Source: Sphingorhabdus lacus
GTDB taxonomy: Bacteria; Pseudomonadota; Alphaproteobacteria; Sphingomonadales; Sphingomonadaceae
DNA length: 64,000 bases
Assembly (NCBI RefSeq): GCF_009768975.1
Contig: NZ_CP035733.1
Location: 2,108,001-2,172,000, forward strand
Direction of reading: 5' to 3'
The notes below the pieces were generated by a model. The model worked only from the letters and a program-made list of their open reading frames with translations. It was not told the DNA's origin and did not search any database. Each line of letters opens with the position of its first letter. The first letter of the stretch is position 1. This document shows positions 34,320 through 43,024 of this stretch, in pieces. Position numbers and translations under genes: made by a program.

Positions 34320-36983
34320 ATGAAAGTACATATTTCACTCGCAGCATCGGCTGCCTTGCTGGCCTTGGCGCCTGTCAACGCCACACTGGCCGCGCCTGCA
34401 AAAGGCGCCGCGACCGAGGTGCCGTCGCAATTGCCCCGCAATGCAGCCCCGCTGCACTACAGCGTCACGGTGACACCCAATGCCGAAAAGCTCAGCTTTG
34501 AAGGCAATGTCCTCATCGAATTCCTGCTGAAGACCCCCAGCGACAGCGTCACGCTCAACGCCGCGGACATCGACTTTCGCCGTGTAACCATCGCCAAAGG
34601 CCGCGCCGCCGCGATGCCTGCCACCACCACAGTCAATGCAGCGGCACAAACTGCGACCATCGCCTTCGGCAAGAAGCTCCCCGCCGGTCGCTATACGCTG
34701 AACATCGATTATTCGGGCAAGATCCTGCAACAGGCAAACGGACTGTTCGCATTGGATTATAAGGACCCGCAAGGCGCAGAAAAGCGCGCGCTCTTTACGC
34801 AGTTCGAGGCACCCGACGCTCGCCGCTTCGTGCCGAGCTGGGATGAGCCGAACTACAAGGCAACCTTTGACCTGACCGCGACAGTGCCAGCGGAGCAAAT
34901 GGCGGTCAGCAACATGCCCGTCGCCGCCCGCCGCGACATTGGCAATGGTTTGGCTGAAGTCCGCTTTGGCACATCGCCCAAAATGTCGACCTATTTGCTG
35001 TTCTTCGGTCTGGGCGAGTTCGACCGCATTACCAAACAGGTAGGACCAACCGAAGTCGGTGTTGTGGTTGGCAAGGGCAATGGCCCGAAAGGCCAATATG
35101 CGCTGGATGCCTCGGCCAAATTGGTGGCCTATTATAACGACTATTTCGACACCCCCTACCCGCTGCCCAAATTGGACAATGTCGCTGGCCCGGGACAAAG
35201 CCAGTTTTTCAGCGCGATGGAAAATTGGGGCGCGATCTTCACCTTTGAACGCGTCCTGCTGAACGACCCCAAAATCACCAGCGCCCGCACGCGTCAGGGA
35301 ATTTTCTCGACCGATGCGCATGAAATCGCCCACCAATGGTTCGGCAATCTGGTCACCATGGCCTGGTGGGACGATCTGTGGCTGAACGAAGGTTTTGCAA
35401 GCTGGATGGAAAGCAAGGCAACGGCCCATTTCAATCCCGACTGGCAAAGCGAACTGGACCGTGTGAACGGCCGCGAAGGGGCCATGGGCCTCGACGCCTA
35501 TGTGACCACCCATCCGGTGATCCAGAAAATCTCCACCGTCGAACAGACCAGCCAGGCGTTCGATACGATCACCTACCAAAAGGGCGAAGCCGTCATCACC
35601 ATGCTGGAGGCCTATGCCGGTGAGACGATCTGGCGCGACGGCCTGCGCGCCTACATGAAGAAGCACGCCTATGCGAACACGCGCACCGACGATCTGTGGA
35701 ACGCGGTGGAAGCTGCAGGCGCCAAGGGTCTGGTCAAAATAGCCCATGATTTCACCAAACAGCCGGGCGTGCCCTTGCTTGAAGTGAAGTCGGCAAAATG
35801 CGTGAATGGTTCAACCCTGCTAACCCTGACCCAAAGCGAGTTTTCGCGGGACCGCAAGGCCGAAACATCGGCAAAGCCGCAACGCTGGAACGTGCCGGTC
35901 ATTGCGCAAGTCATCGGACAAGCGCCCAGCAAGACGGTCATTTCAAACGGCAGCGGATCGCTGCAACTCGCAGGATGCGGCGCCTTCATCGTGAATGCCG
36001 GACAAAGCGGCTATTACCGCGTGCTCTACCAACCCGATATGATGGCCGCCTTGCAGAAGGATTTCGCAAAGCTTCCCGCAATCGACCAGCTCGGCTTGCT
36101 GAACGACAGCCAAAGCCTCGCCTTCAACGAATATCAGCCGGTACGCACGGCGTTGAATCTGGTGGATGCGGTGCCATCCGACACCAGCCAGCGGGTGACC
36201 GAGGATAATGTGTCCACCTATGGCTATCTGTACGGCTTGTATGAGAAAGATCCGGCACGCCAAGCCAAGCTCGCGAAGCTGGCCAGCAACCGTTTTGGCC
36301 CCGCACTCGCCAAGCTTGGTTATAAGCAGAGCCCGTCCGACAGCACCTTGGACGCCAATCTGCGTAGCTCGCTGATCAGCACCTTGGGCTATATGGGCGA
36401 TCCAGCGGTCGTGGCCGAAGCCAAGCGGCTTTTCGCCGAACTGGAAACCAACCCCGCAGCACTGGATGGTCCCCTGCGCACAACATGGCTGGGCGTGATT
36501 GCACAAAATGCAGATCAGGCGGACTGGGACAAGATGCGCAAGCTGGGCCAGACGGCGGAAAGTTTTCTCGTCAAGTCGAGCATGTACCGCTTGCTGGGCT
36601 CGGCCCGCGACACGGCCCTTGCAAAACAGGCGCTCGCCCTGGCCCTGACCAAGGAGCCGGGCTCCACGCTAAGTGCCGCGATCATCAATGGCGTATCGGG
36701 TGACCATCCCGATCTGGCCGTCGATTTCGCGTTGGCGAACCGGGAGGCGGTGGAGGCTCTGGTTGATGTGTCGTCCAAGTCGGAATTCATTCCGGGCCTT
36801 GGCTATGGCTCCAGCGATCCGGCGATGATTGGCAAGCTGGAAGCTTATGCCAAAGCCTATCTCTCACCGGAATCGCGCAAACCCGTCGATCAGGCCGTTG
36901 CCGCGATCCAGACCCGCATCAAGTCGCAACCGCGGATCCGGACCGAAACATCGGCATGGCTGGATGAGAAAGCGGCGCAGTGA
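34320..36983 (+). CDS. M1 family metallopeptidase, exported
   Basis: An 887-residue aminopeptidase N-like enzyme with a signal peptide (ISLAASAALLALAPVNATLAA). The substrate-anchoring motif is SAMENWGAIF (GAMEN type) and the zinc motif is HEIAHQWFGN with the distal Glu in NEGFASWME. A long C-terminal ERAP1-like helical domain follows. It removes N-terminal amino acids from peptides, probably in the periplasm. The ATG at 34320 gives a standard signal peptide; the frame runs on upstream inside tlyA, which is not used. It is probably co-transcribed with tlyA. Confidence 0.94.
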   Translation: MKVHISLAASAALLALAPVNATLAAPAKGAATEVPSQLPRNAAPLHYSVTVTPNAEKLSFEGNVLIEFLLKTPSDSVTLNAADIDFRRVTIAKGRAAAMPATTTVNAAAQTATIAFGKKLPAGRYTLNIDYSGKILQQANGLFALDYKDPQGAEKRALFTQFEAPDARRFVPSWDEPNYKATFDLTATVPAEQMAVSNMPVAARRDIGNGLAEVRFGTSPKMSTYLLFFGLGEFDRITKQVGPTEVGVVVGKGNGPKGQYALDASAKLVAYYNDYFDTPYPLPKLDNVAGPGQSQFFSAMENWGAIFTFERVLLNDPKITSARTRQGIFSTDAHEIAHQWFGNLVTMAWWDDLWLNEGFASWMESKATAHFNPDWQSELDRVNGREGAMGLDAYVTTHPVIQKISTVEQTSQAFDTITYQKGEAVITMLEAYAGETIWRDGLRAYMKKHAYANTRTDDLWNAVEAAGAKGLVKIAHDFTKQPGVPLLEVKSAKCVNGSTLLTLTQSEFSRDRKAETSAKPQRWNVPVIAQVIGQAPSKTVISNGSGSLQLAGCGAFIVNAGQSGYYRVLYQPDMMAALQKDFAKLPAIDQLGLLNDSQSLAFNEYQPVRTALNLVDAVPSDTSQRVTEDNVSTYGYLYGLYEKDPARQAKLAKLASNRFGPALAKLGYKQSPSDSTLDANLRSSLISTLGYMGDPAVVAEAKRLFAELETNPAALDGPLRTTWLGVIAQNADQADWDKMRKLGQTAESFLVKSSMYRLLGSARDTALAKQALALALTKEPGSTLSAAIINGVSGDHPDLAVDFALANREAVEALVDVSSKSEFIPGLGYGSSDPAMIGKLEAYAKAYLSPESRKPVDQAVAAIQTRIKSQPRIRTETSAWLDEKAAQ

Positions 36984-37108
36984 TCCGGTCTAAGGGCGGC
37001 AAGCATTTCGACGCTTGAAAGGGCGAACGCTTGCCGCCTAATATCGCGATATTATCCAGGACACTGCTTGTGTCCGGATTTATGTATCGAAATGGGGGAG
37101 CGGTCGAC

Positions 37109-37627
37109 TTGAAATCCTTATCTATCAAGATGGTCTTATGTGCTGGCGCGATGGCGGTCACGCAGCCTGCAAGTGCACAAGACAGAGCACATCTTTCCGA
37201 TATGCAGGGCCTATCGTCGGTAAGCCAGCGCGGCGCGGCGGTGATGGCTAGCGTCAAAATATCTCTGGACGGCCCTCGCAATACGCAATCCACGCAGCCC
37301 CCGGTGCGGTTCGATCTGGTCGCCGGACCGAGTTTCCAGCTTTCTGACGGTCAACCCCTGCAACGCAGAACAACCATCAACGGGGACGGCTTCAGACTGT
37401 CATTCATTCCGAACCATTCGACTAAATTGTTGTTGAACGGCCAGCCCTTGGCCACCCATTATTTCAGTCTATCCGCGGCAGGGTCAGATGCGAAAAAGGA
37501 AGGCGGCGGCGGACCAAGCACGCTCGCCATCGTCGGCGGCGCGCTCGTCCTCGGCCTCGGTGTGGCTTATCTCGCCCTAGAGGATGCTGTCGATTGCAAC
37601 GAGAACGGGGAGTATATCTGCGAGTAA
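37109..37627 (+). CDS. Exported hypothetical protein with C-terminal membrane helix
   Basis: A 172-residue protein. A TTG at 37109 preceded by GGGGGAG at 37094-37100 gives a clean signal peptide (SLSIKMVLCAGAMAVTQPASAQ), so it is preferred to upstream starts. The mature part has FDLVAGPSFQLSDGQPL and a run of glycines, then one hydrophobic helix (STLAIVGGALVLGLGVAYLA) and an acidic tail with two cysteines (DCNENGEYICE). The layout resembles small sphingomonad envelope proteins, but I do not recognise a family. Start and function are both uncertain. Confidence 0.65.
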   Translation: MKSLSIKMVLCAGAMAVTQPASAQDRAHLSDMQGLSSVSQRGAAVMASVKISLDGPRNTQSTQPPVRFDLVAGPSFQLSDGQPLQRRTTINGDGFRLSFIPNHSTKLLLNGQPLATHYFSLSAAGSDAKKEGGGGPSTLAIVGGALVLGLGVAYLALEDAVDCNENGEYICE

Positions 37628-37643
37628 TCATTGCGGGGGCGTT

Positions 37644-37671
37644 GGGGACAGTCCCTTACGGGACAGTCCCC
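37644..37671. repeat. Imperfect hairpin GGGGACAGTCCC
   Basis: GGGGACAGTCCC at 37644-37655 and GGGACAGTCCCC at 37660-37671 pair with one mismatch across a TTAC loop. It is the first of three hairpin elements in the 344-base gap before the acyl-CoA ligase gene. Confidence 0.7.
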
Positions 37672-37698
37672 GCAGTTGTGACGCTTCTTTACTGAACC

Positions 37699-37727
37699 CG
37701 TCACCCTGAACTTGGTTCAGGGTGACG
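37699..37727. repeat. Perfect hairpin CGTCACCCTGAAC / GTTCAGGGTGACG
   Basis: Perfect 13-base arms (37699-37711 and 37715-37727) with a 3-base loop, followed by CTTTT. It resembles the GTCACCCTGAAC hairpin that recurs between genes of many sphingomonads. It may also act as a terminator for the gene ending at 37627. Confidence 0.75.
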
Positions 37728-37788
37728 CTTTTGGATAATGGCAGTTGCGAGAGTTATCCGTGCAGTTTGCGTCTTGGTATGAAACCAT

Positions 37789-37948
37789 CCCTCTCCCCTT
37801 TAGGGGAGAGGATACGGAGCCTTGGCCGCAAGGCCTAGGCGTAGTTGGTGAGGGGCTCGACGGTGAGGTGTGCGCACCAACTCCCCCTCTCCGCTGCGAC
37901 TAGGCGGCAAGCCGCCAAGTCTCGCTCCTCTCCCCTAAAGGGTAGAGG
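37789..37948. repeat. Palindromic intergenic repeat, copy B
   Basis: A 160-base copy of the element at 27662-27824, in the same orientation. It begins CCCTCTCCCCTTTAGGGG and runs through GATACGGAGCCTTGGCCG, AGGCCTAGGCG and GAGGGGCTC, all shared with copy A. It ends with a CCTCTCCCCTAAAGGG hairpin in which one base differs. The middle part (about 37860-37925) has diverged, including its own inner hairpin GGCGGCAAGCCGCC. The gap holds no gene. Confidence 0.85.
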
Positions 37949-37971
37949 AAAGTCTTAGCATTCCCCTACCC

Positions 37972-39783
37972 TCAATCCTTATACATCCCATTCACCCGCG
38001 CCGCATAGCGTTCGCGGATGACGTGGCGACGGATCTTCATGCTCGGGGTCATTTCGCCATTTTCGATCGTGAAAGGTTCGTCGGTCAGTTCAAACTGGCG
38101 AACCTTTTCAGTCACCGACAGATCCGCATTCACCCGGTCAACGGCGGCACGGAGCGCCGAGCGATATTGCGGGTTGTCATTCAGGTCGGCAAAGTCGCAT
38201 TTGATATCCTGCGCCCGGCACCAGTCCAGCGTCCATTCGGGGTCAGGTACGATCAGGCCGACAATATAGGGCCGCTTGTCGCCCGACACCATCGCCTGCA
38301 GGATTTCGGGTTGCAGCGTCAGCATACCTTCCACCTTTTGCGGCGCGATATTGTCGCCCTTGTCATTGACGATCAGGTCTTTCTTGCGGTCGGTAATCGC
38401 AATCCGGCCCTTTTCATCAATATGGCCGATATCGCCTGTGTGCAGCCAGCCGTCGATAATGACGCGATCGGTCTCGGTCTTGTTCCTCCAATAGCCGCGC
38501 ATGACCAGCGGCCCGCGCACGAGAATCTCGCCATCTTCGGCAATTTTTACTTCAGTGTTTTTGAGTGGAGGTCCGACGGTATCCATTTTCAAACCGACAC
38601 TCGGCCGGTTGCAACTGATCACCGGACCCGCTTCGGTCTGGCCATAGCCCTGCAAAAGGGTGATGCCCAACGACTGGAAGAACACGCCGATATCGGGGTT
38701 CAGCGGCGCGCCGCCCGATACCATGGCCTTCATCCGTCCGCCAAAGCGCGCCTGGATTTTGGGCTTGATTGTCCGCGACAACAGCACGCGCATCGGCGCG
38801 TCACGCAGCCGCTTTTTCCCCTTATAATCCCGCTCGCCAATGGTCAGCGCCTTGTCGAGAAGATAGTTGGGGAATTTGCCCTGTTTTTCGACCGCCTTGA
38901 TCATCCGCTGGCGCAGCACTTCGAAAAGGCGTGGGACGACGACCATGATCGTCGGGCGGGTTTCTTCGATATTGGAGGCGAGCTTTTCCAGCCCTTCCGA
39001 ATAATAGATTTGCGCGCCGACGCCGATGGGCAGAAATTGCCCGCCGGAATGTTCATAGGCATGGCTGAGCGGCAGGAAGGAGAGGAAAACCTCTTCCTCA
39101 TCCAGCCCGAAATCTTCGCGCAGGACCGTCGCCGCGCCGTCGGCATTGTGCAGGATTGCGCCATGCTGCTGCATCACGCCGCGCGGGGCTCCGCCGGTGC
39201 CGCTGGTGTAGATGATACAGGCGAGGTCGTCGCGGGTGACGGTCGCCATCGCCGCCTCGGTGGCGCGCACATCGGCGTCGGTACCGTTGACCATGTCGTG
39301 CCAGTTGTGGACCGACAACTGGCCCTGCTGCGTTGCCTGTAGCGGCTCCATACCAATGATGAATTCGGCTTCGGACGACCGGATCGCCGCAGGCAACAGC
39401 GTCTTGGCAAGCTTTGCGGTCGACACAACCACAGCGCGCGAGGCGCTATTGTCCAAAATATGCTGATGATCACGCTCGGTATTGGTGATGTAAGTGGGCA
39501 CGGTAACGCATCCGGCTGCCATGATGCCCAGATCGGCGATGCACCATTCGGGCCGGTTTTCGGATACCAGCATAACACGGTCGCCCTTTTGCAGCCCGAG
39601 CTGGCGGAGTGACTTGGCAAATCCGGCGACCTGGCGGGCGGTTTCGGCCCAGCTCAGCGATTGCCAGCCGCCTTCCTTTTTCGCCCACAGGAACGGCGCA
39701 TCGCCCCGGTAACGCGCCCGCGCAAGGAATATCGACACCAGATTGGGAAAGCTGTCAAAATCGTCAAATTGTTCGGCAGCCAC
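37972..39783 (-). CDS. Long-chain acyl-CoA synthetase (AMP-forming)
   Basis: A 603-residue AMP-binding enzyme of the FadD15/long-chain fatty acyl-CoA ligase type. The P-loop-like motif is IIYTSGTGGAPRGVMQQH, with Arg where Lys is more usual. The adenylate-binding motif is GYGQTEAGPVISCN. The fatty-acyl signature reads DGWLHTGDIGHIDEKGR followed by DRKKDLIV. The catalytic lysine region near the C-terminus reads TPSMKIRRHVI. It activates fatty acids for beta-oxidation or lipid synthesis at the cytoplasmic membrane face. It is a single gene, with ggt 108 bases further right on the same strand. Confidence 0.93.
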   Translation of the reverse strand: MAAEQFDDFDSFPNLVSIFLARARYRGDAPFLWAKKEGGWQSLSWAETARQVAGFAKSLRQLGLQKGDRVMLVSENRPEWCIADLGIMAAGCVTVPTYITNTERDHQHILDNSASRAVVVSTAKLAKTLLPAAIRSSEAEFIIGMEPLQATQQGQLSVHNWHDMVNGTDADVRATEAAMATVTRDDLACIIYTSGTGGAPRGVMQQHGAILHNADGAATVLREDFGLDEEEVFLSFLPLSHAYEHSGGQFLPIGVGAQIYYSEGLEKLASNIEETRPTIMVVVPRLFEVLRQRMIKAVEKQGKFPNYLLDKALTIGERDYKGKKRLRDAPMRVLLSRTIKPKIQARFGGRMKAMVSGGAPLNPDIGVFFQSLGITLLQGYGQTEAGPVISCNRPSVGLKMDTVGPPLKNTEVKIAEDGEILVRGPLVMRGYWRNKTETDRVIIDGWLHTGDIGHIDEKGRIAITDRKKDLIVNDKGDNIAPQKVEGMLTLQPEILQAMVSGDKRPYIVGLIVPDPEWTLDWCRAQDIKCDFADLNDNPQYRSALRAAVDRVNADLSVTEKVRQFELTDEPFTIENGEMTPSMKIRRHVIRERYAARVNGMYKD

Positions 39784-39891
39784 AATTCTCTCCTCGGACT
39801 ATTCCGGCCGGCCCTTTTCGAACCTCAACCACGACGCCGTTGCTAGCGCGGCCCGCCGTGTAGCGCAATCAGGCTTTCGTTTTAAACAGGA

Positions 39892-41634
39892 TCAGAACAC
39901 GCTCGCCTTTGGGGCTTCGGGCGCAATCTTGGGCGCGGTGACGGTAACTTTGCCCTTTGCATCCAATGTCGCCGAGGTGCCTTCGCTACGCGGATCGGAC
40001 GCGCCGGTCCATCCATCTGCGCCCCATTGTGCCCCATTGACCTTGGATCCTAGATCAGATGCCCGGACCTTTTGCCCATAAGCCGAAAGTGTATCGACCA
40101 TCGGGGCTAGCGCGCTGCCCTCTTCCACCTGCAGTTCGCCTTGCCCGAAATAAATATTGGGCAGCGCAATGGCCTGATCCAGCGGCAGGCCGAAATCGAG
40201 CACGCCGACAAGCGTTTTGGTGACATGCATGATGATCCGCTTGCCGCCCGCAGAGCCCAGGGTGAGAACCGCCCGGCCATCGCGGTCAAACACGATCGTG
40301 GGCGACATGGACGACAAAGGCCGCTTGCCACCCATCACGCGGTTGGCCACCGGCGCGCCGTCCTTTTCGGGCGCGAAGGTGAAATCGGTGAGCTCGTTAT
40401 TCAGGAAGAAACCGCCTGCAACCAGCTGGCTGCCGAAGACGCTCTCGATAGTGGACGTCATATTGGCAACATTACCCTTTGCATCGACGGCCGCAAAATG
40501 CGTGGTACCCGCAACCTCGCTTGAAAGCGCCGCAGTGCGCGGCATCGCGCCCGGGGGTGTCCCCGCGGGATAGTCCGTGCGCGCCTTATCCGGATCAATC
40601 AGCGCCGAGCGCGCCTTCAGATATTCGGGGTCCAGAAGGCCCTTCACCGGAACCTCGACAAAATCACTGTCGCCCAGATATTTCTCGCGGTCAGCATAGG
40701 CGAGTTGCATCGCCTGCCCCAGCAGGAACCAGCTTTTGGGATTATCCTTGCCCAGCGCCGCCATGTCGAACCGCTGCAGGCTGCCCAAAATCTGAAGCAC
40801 CGTGGTTGCGCCTGACGAAGGCGGGCCCATGCCGCAGACGACATAGACGCGGTAGGGCGCACACACCGCCGCCTGTTCCTTGACGCGGTATTTTTCGAGA
40901 TCGGTCAGGGTCATGTCGCCTGCACCCACTTTGCTGGTGGTGACGGCGTCGACAATCTGCTTGGCCACCGCGCCTTTGTAAAAGGCATCCGGCCCCTTTT
41001 TGGCGATCAGCTTCAACGTCGCGGCGAGCTTCGGATTGCGGATGGTCGCACCGGCCACCAAAGGCTTTCCGTCCGCCCAGTAAATAGCGCGCGCCTCGTC
41101 AAAATTGGGCCATAAGCGCTCGACCATCTTCAACCGCGACTCGAGCGTGGCGTTGACCACATATCCCTTTTGCGCGAGCCGGATGGCAGGCTTGAACAAT
41201 GTCGCCCAGGGCAGCTTGCCCCATTTCTTGTGCGCCTCGGCCATCAGCGCGACATTGCCCGGGACGCCCACGGAACGGCCACCCTGGAACGCCTGCAAAA
41301 AGGGCATGGGCTTTCCGTCCGGCCCCACAAAACGGTCCGGCGTCGCCGCAGCAGGCGCGGTCTCGCGACCGTTGAGCGTGCTCAACATGCCTTTGCTTGC
41401 ATCCTGATACATCAGGAACCCGCCGCCGCCGATACCACTGGACTGTGGCTCTACCACGGTCAGCGCCAGCATCATCGCCATGGCCGCGTCCGCCGCCGTG
41501 CCACCCTGCTTCAGCATTTCCATCCCGGCCTCGGTCACCCGGGGGTCAGCGGAGGACGCAACGCCAACGGTGTTGGCAACAGCATTTTGGGGCACCAGCG
41601 CAAGTGCGAACAGCGCGATAAAAATTCTTTTCAT
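39892..41634 (-). CDS. ggt: Gamma-glutamyltransferase
   Basis: A 580-residue periplasmic enzyme with a signal peptide (RIFIALFALALVPQNAVA). It cleaves the gamma-glutamyl bond of glutathione. The protein is made as one chain and self-cuts before the nucleophilic threonine, seen here in GTTHFAAVDAKGN. The large subunit has VEPQSSGIGGGGF and GRETAP; the small subunit has GGKRPLSSMSPTIV and GSAGGKRIIM. The start at 41634 gives the signal peptide. The upstream open frame would overlap pyrD and is not used. Confidence 0.95.
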   Translation of the reverse strand: MKRIFIALFALALVPQNAVANTVGVASSADPRVTEAGMEMLKQGGTAADAAMAMMLALTVVEPQSSGIGGGGFLMYQDASKGMLSTLNGRETAPAAATPDRFVGPDGKPMPFLQAFQGGRSVGVPGNVALMAEAHKKWGKLPWATLFKPAIRLAQKGYVVNATLESRLKMVERLWPNFDEARAIYWADGKPLVAGATIRNPKLAATLKLIAKKGPDAFYKGAVAKQIVDAVTTSKVGAGDMTLTDLEKYRVKEQAAVCAPYRVYVVCGMGPPSSGATTVLQILGSLQRFDMAALGKDNPKSWFLLGQAMQLAYADREKYLGDSDFVEVPVKGLLDPEYLKARSALIDPDKARTDYPAGTPPGAMPRTAALSSEVAGTTHFAAVDAKGNVANMTSTIESVFGSQLVAGGFFLNNELTDFTFAPEKDGAPVANRVMGGKRPLSSMSPTIVFDRDGRAVLTLGSAGGKRIIMHVTKTLVGVLDFGLPLDQAIALPNIYFGQGELQVEEGSALAPMVDTLSAYGQKVRASDLGSKVNGAQWGADGWTGASDPRSEGTSATLDAKGKVTVTAPKIAPEAPKASVF

Positions 41635-41680
41635 ATCCTGCGCTCTAGCCTTGCGACGTCGCCAAGGCAAAGTCCCTTTT

Positions 41681-42718
41681 TCAGGCATCGACCCCGACGG
41701 CGTCGGCGAGGCTCCGAAATCCGTCCGCCTTTAACAAGCGTGCGAGCCCTGCATTGATGCGCTTTGCAAGCCCCGGTCCTTCATAGACCAATGCGCTGTA
41801 AATCTGCACCAGCGACGCGCCTGCACGGATGCGGGCATAGGCGTCCGCTGCACTGGCAATGCCGCCCACGCCGATCAAGGGTATCTGCCCCCCGCTCGCC
41901 TTTCGGAAATCTACGAGCCGTTGCTGCGCCAGATCGCGCAAGGGCGCGCCGGACAGGCCCCCGCTTTCGTCCCGGTGCGAAGAGCGCAAGTCAGGACGGC
42001 TGATGGTGGTGTTGGACACAATCAAGGCCGCAATGCCGCGCGCGATCGCGACCTGAACAATGTCGTCGATATCCGCAGGCTGCAAATCCGGCGCGACCTT
42101 CAGGAACACGGGCTTCCCCAATGTCCGCGCGTCCATGGATTGCGCCAGAAGATCATCCAGAGCCGCCTTGTCCTGCAGAGCGCGCAGGCCCGGCGTGTTG
42201 GGCGAACTGATGTTGATCGTCAGATAATCGGCAAAACGCTCCATATTGCGCACGCCGGTCACATAATCCGCGATTCGGTCCACACTGTCCTTGTTTGCGC
42301 CGATGTTGATGCCAATCGGGCCAGCGCCCCTGTCGCGGACAAGATGCGCCAGCCGCGCCATCGCATCGGCCTGCCCGCCATTATTGAACCCCATCCGGTT
42401 GATGACCGCCCGGTCCTCGACAAGACGGAACAGCCGGGGCTGCGGATTTCCGGCCTGCGGCAAAGGCGTCAGCGTACCCACTTCGGTAAAGCCAAATCCG
42501 AGCCGCAATATCTCCAGCGGCACCTCCGCATTTTTATCATATCCAGCCGCCAGACCCACCGGATTGCGAAAATCCAGCGACGCCACATTCTGGGCCAACA
42601 GAGGGTCCGACGCGCCGAGCGACGCGATCGGCGCCACCTTCAGCATGGCAAGCGACATGTTATGGGCCCGTTCAGCATCGGAGAGGAACAGGAAAGGGCG
42701 GAAAAGGGCGTAGAACAT
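41681..42718 (-). CDS. pyrD: Dihydroorotate dehydrogenase (quinone)
   Basis: A 345-residue class 2 PyrD, a membrane-associated FMN enzyme that oxidises dihydroorotate to orotate in pyrimidine synthesis and passes electrons to quinone. The N-terminal helix (MFYALFRPFLFLSDAERAHN) is the membrane-docking segment of class 2 enzymes and fixes the start at 42718. The catalytic serine region is INISSPNTPGLR, and FMN-binding segments are NRMGFNNGG, VSNTTI and GVGGIASAADAYARI. It lies 46 bases from ggt on the same strand. Confidence 0.96.
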   Translation of the reverse strand: MFYALFRPFLFLSDAERAHNMSLAMLKVAPIASLGASDPLLAQNVASLDFRNPVGLAAGYDKNAEVPLEILRLGFGFTEVGTLTPLPQAGNPQPRLFRLVEDRAVINRMGFNNGGQADAMARLAHLVRDRGAGPIGINIGANKDSVDRIADYVTGVRNMERFADYLTINISSPNTPGLRALQDKAALDDLLAQSMDARTLGKPVFLKVAPDLQPADIDDIVQVAIARGIAALIVSNTTISRPDLRSSHRDESGGLSGAPLRDLAQQRLVDFRKASGGQIPLIGVGGIASAADAYARIRAGASLVQIYSALVYEGPGLAKRINAGLARLLKADGFRSLADAVGVDA

Positions 42719-42887
42719 GCCTGTGCCTATCCTACACAAAAGAATCCGACGCAATCCCGCTGTCACACAAATGCAAGAAACCGCAATTTCCAGTATGTTA
42801 ACGATAACGAAAATATCGTTGGCCGAAAATGTCAAATGTAATCGTTGCCGATGACGATTTCGTGCAAGAGCGTTTTACAATTTCCGT

Positions 42888-42979
42888 GAATAGAGGGGGT
42901 GCGACCCGAAGGGCTCGACGTCGAAAGACGCCAAGTTCTTTTTCCTATCAGGCCCGCTGGTAACAGCGGGTCTTTTTTT
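42888..42979 (+). ncRNA. Candidate small RNA with strong terminator
   Basis: The 300-base gap between the divergent pyrD and AraC genes contains a strand-specific signal. TACAAT at 42876-42881 is a good -10 element. About 90 bases later a terminator ends at 42979. No ORF with a start and ribosome binding site fits between them. The RNA would contain GGGTGCGACCC and CGTCGAAAGACG hairpins before the terminator. I do not recognise it as a named family; an attenuated leader of the AraC gene is another reading. Confidence 0.45.
42953..42979 (+). terminator. Rho-independent terminator of the candidate small RNA
   Basis: CCCGCTG at 42953-42959 pairs with CAGCGGG at 42964-42970 across GTAA, followed by TCTTTTTTT. 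No plus-strand protein gene ends nearby, so it must terminate a short non-coding or leader transcript. The AraC-family start follows 46 bases later. Confidence 0.88.
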
Positions 42980-43024
42980 GTGTGCCGTCGCGGTGTATGA
43001 CCGAAACTGGAGATGGGTCGCACT

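Noticed and set aside
34335-35747. Long minus-strand open frame opposite the M1 aminopeptidase gene
   Set aside because: Same reason: antisense to an intact enzyme gene, with no domain of its own.
38023-39342. Long plus-strand open frame opposite the acyl-CoA ligase gene
   Set aside because: Antisense shadow; the ligase frame has all expected motifs.
42888-42979. Known riboswitch or 4.5S/6S RNA
   Set aside because: The conserved cores of these RNAs that I know are absent.
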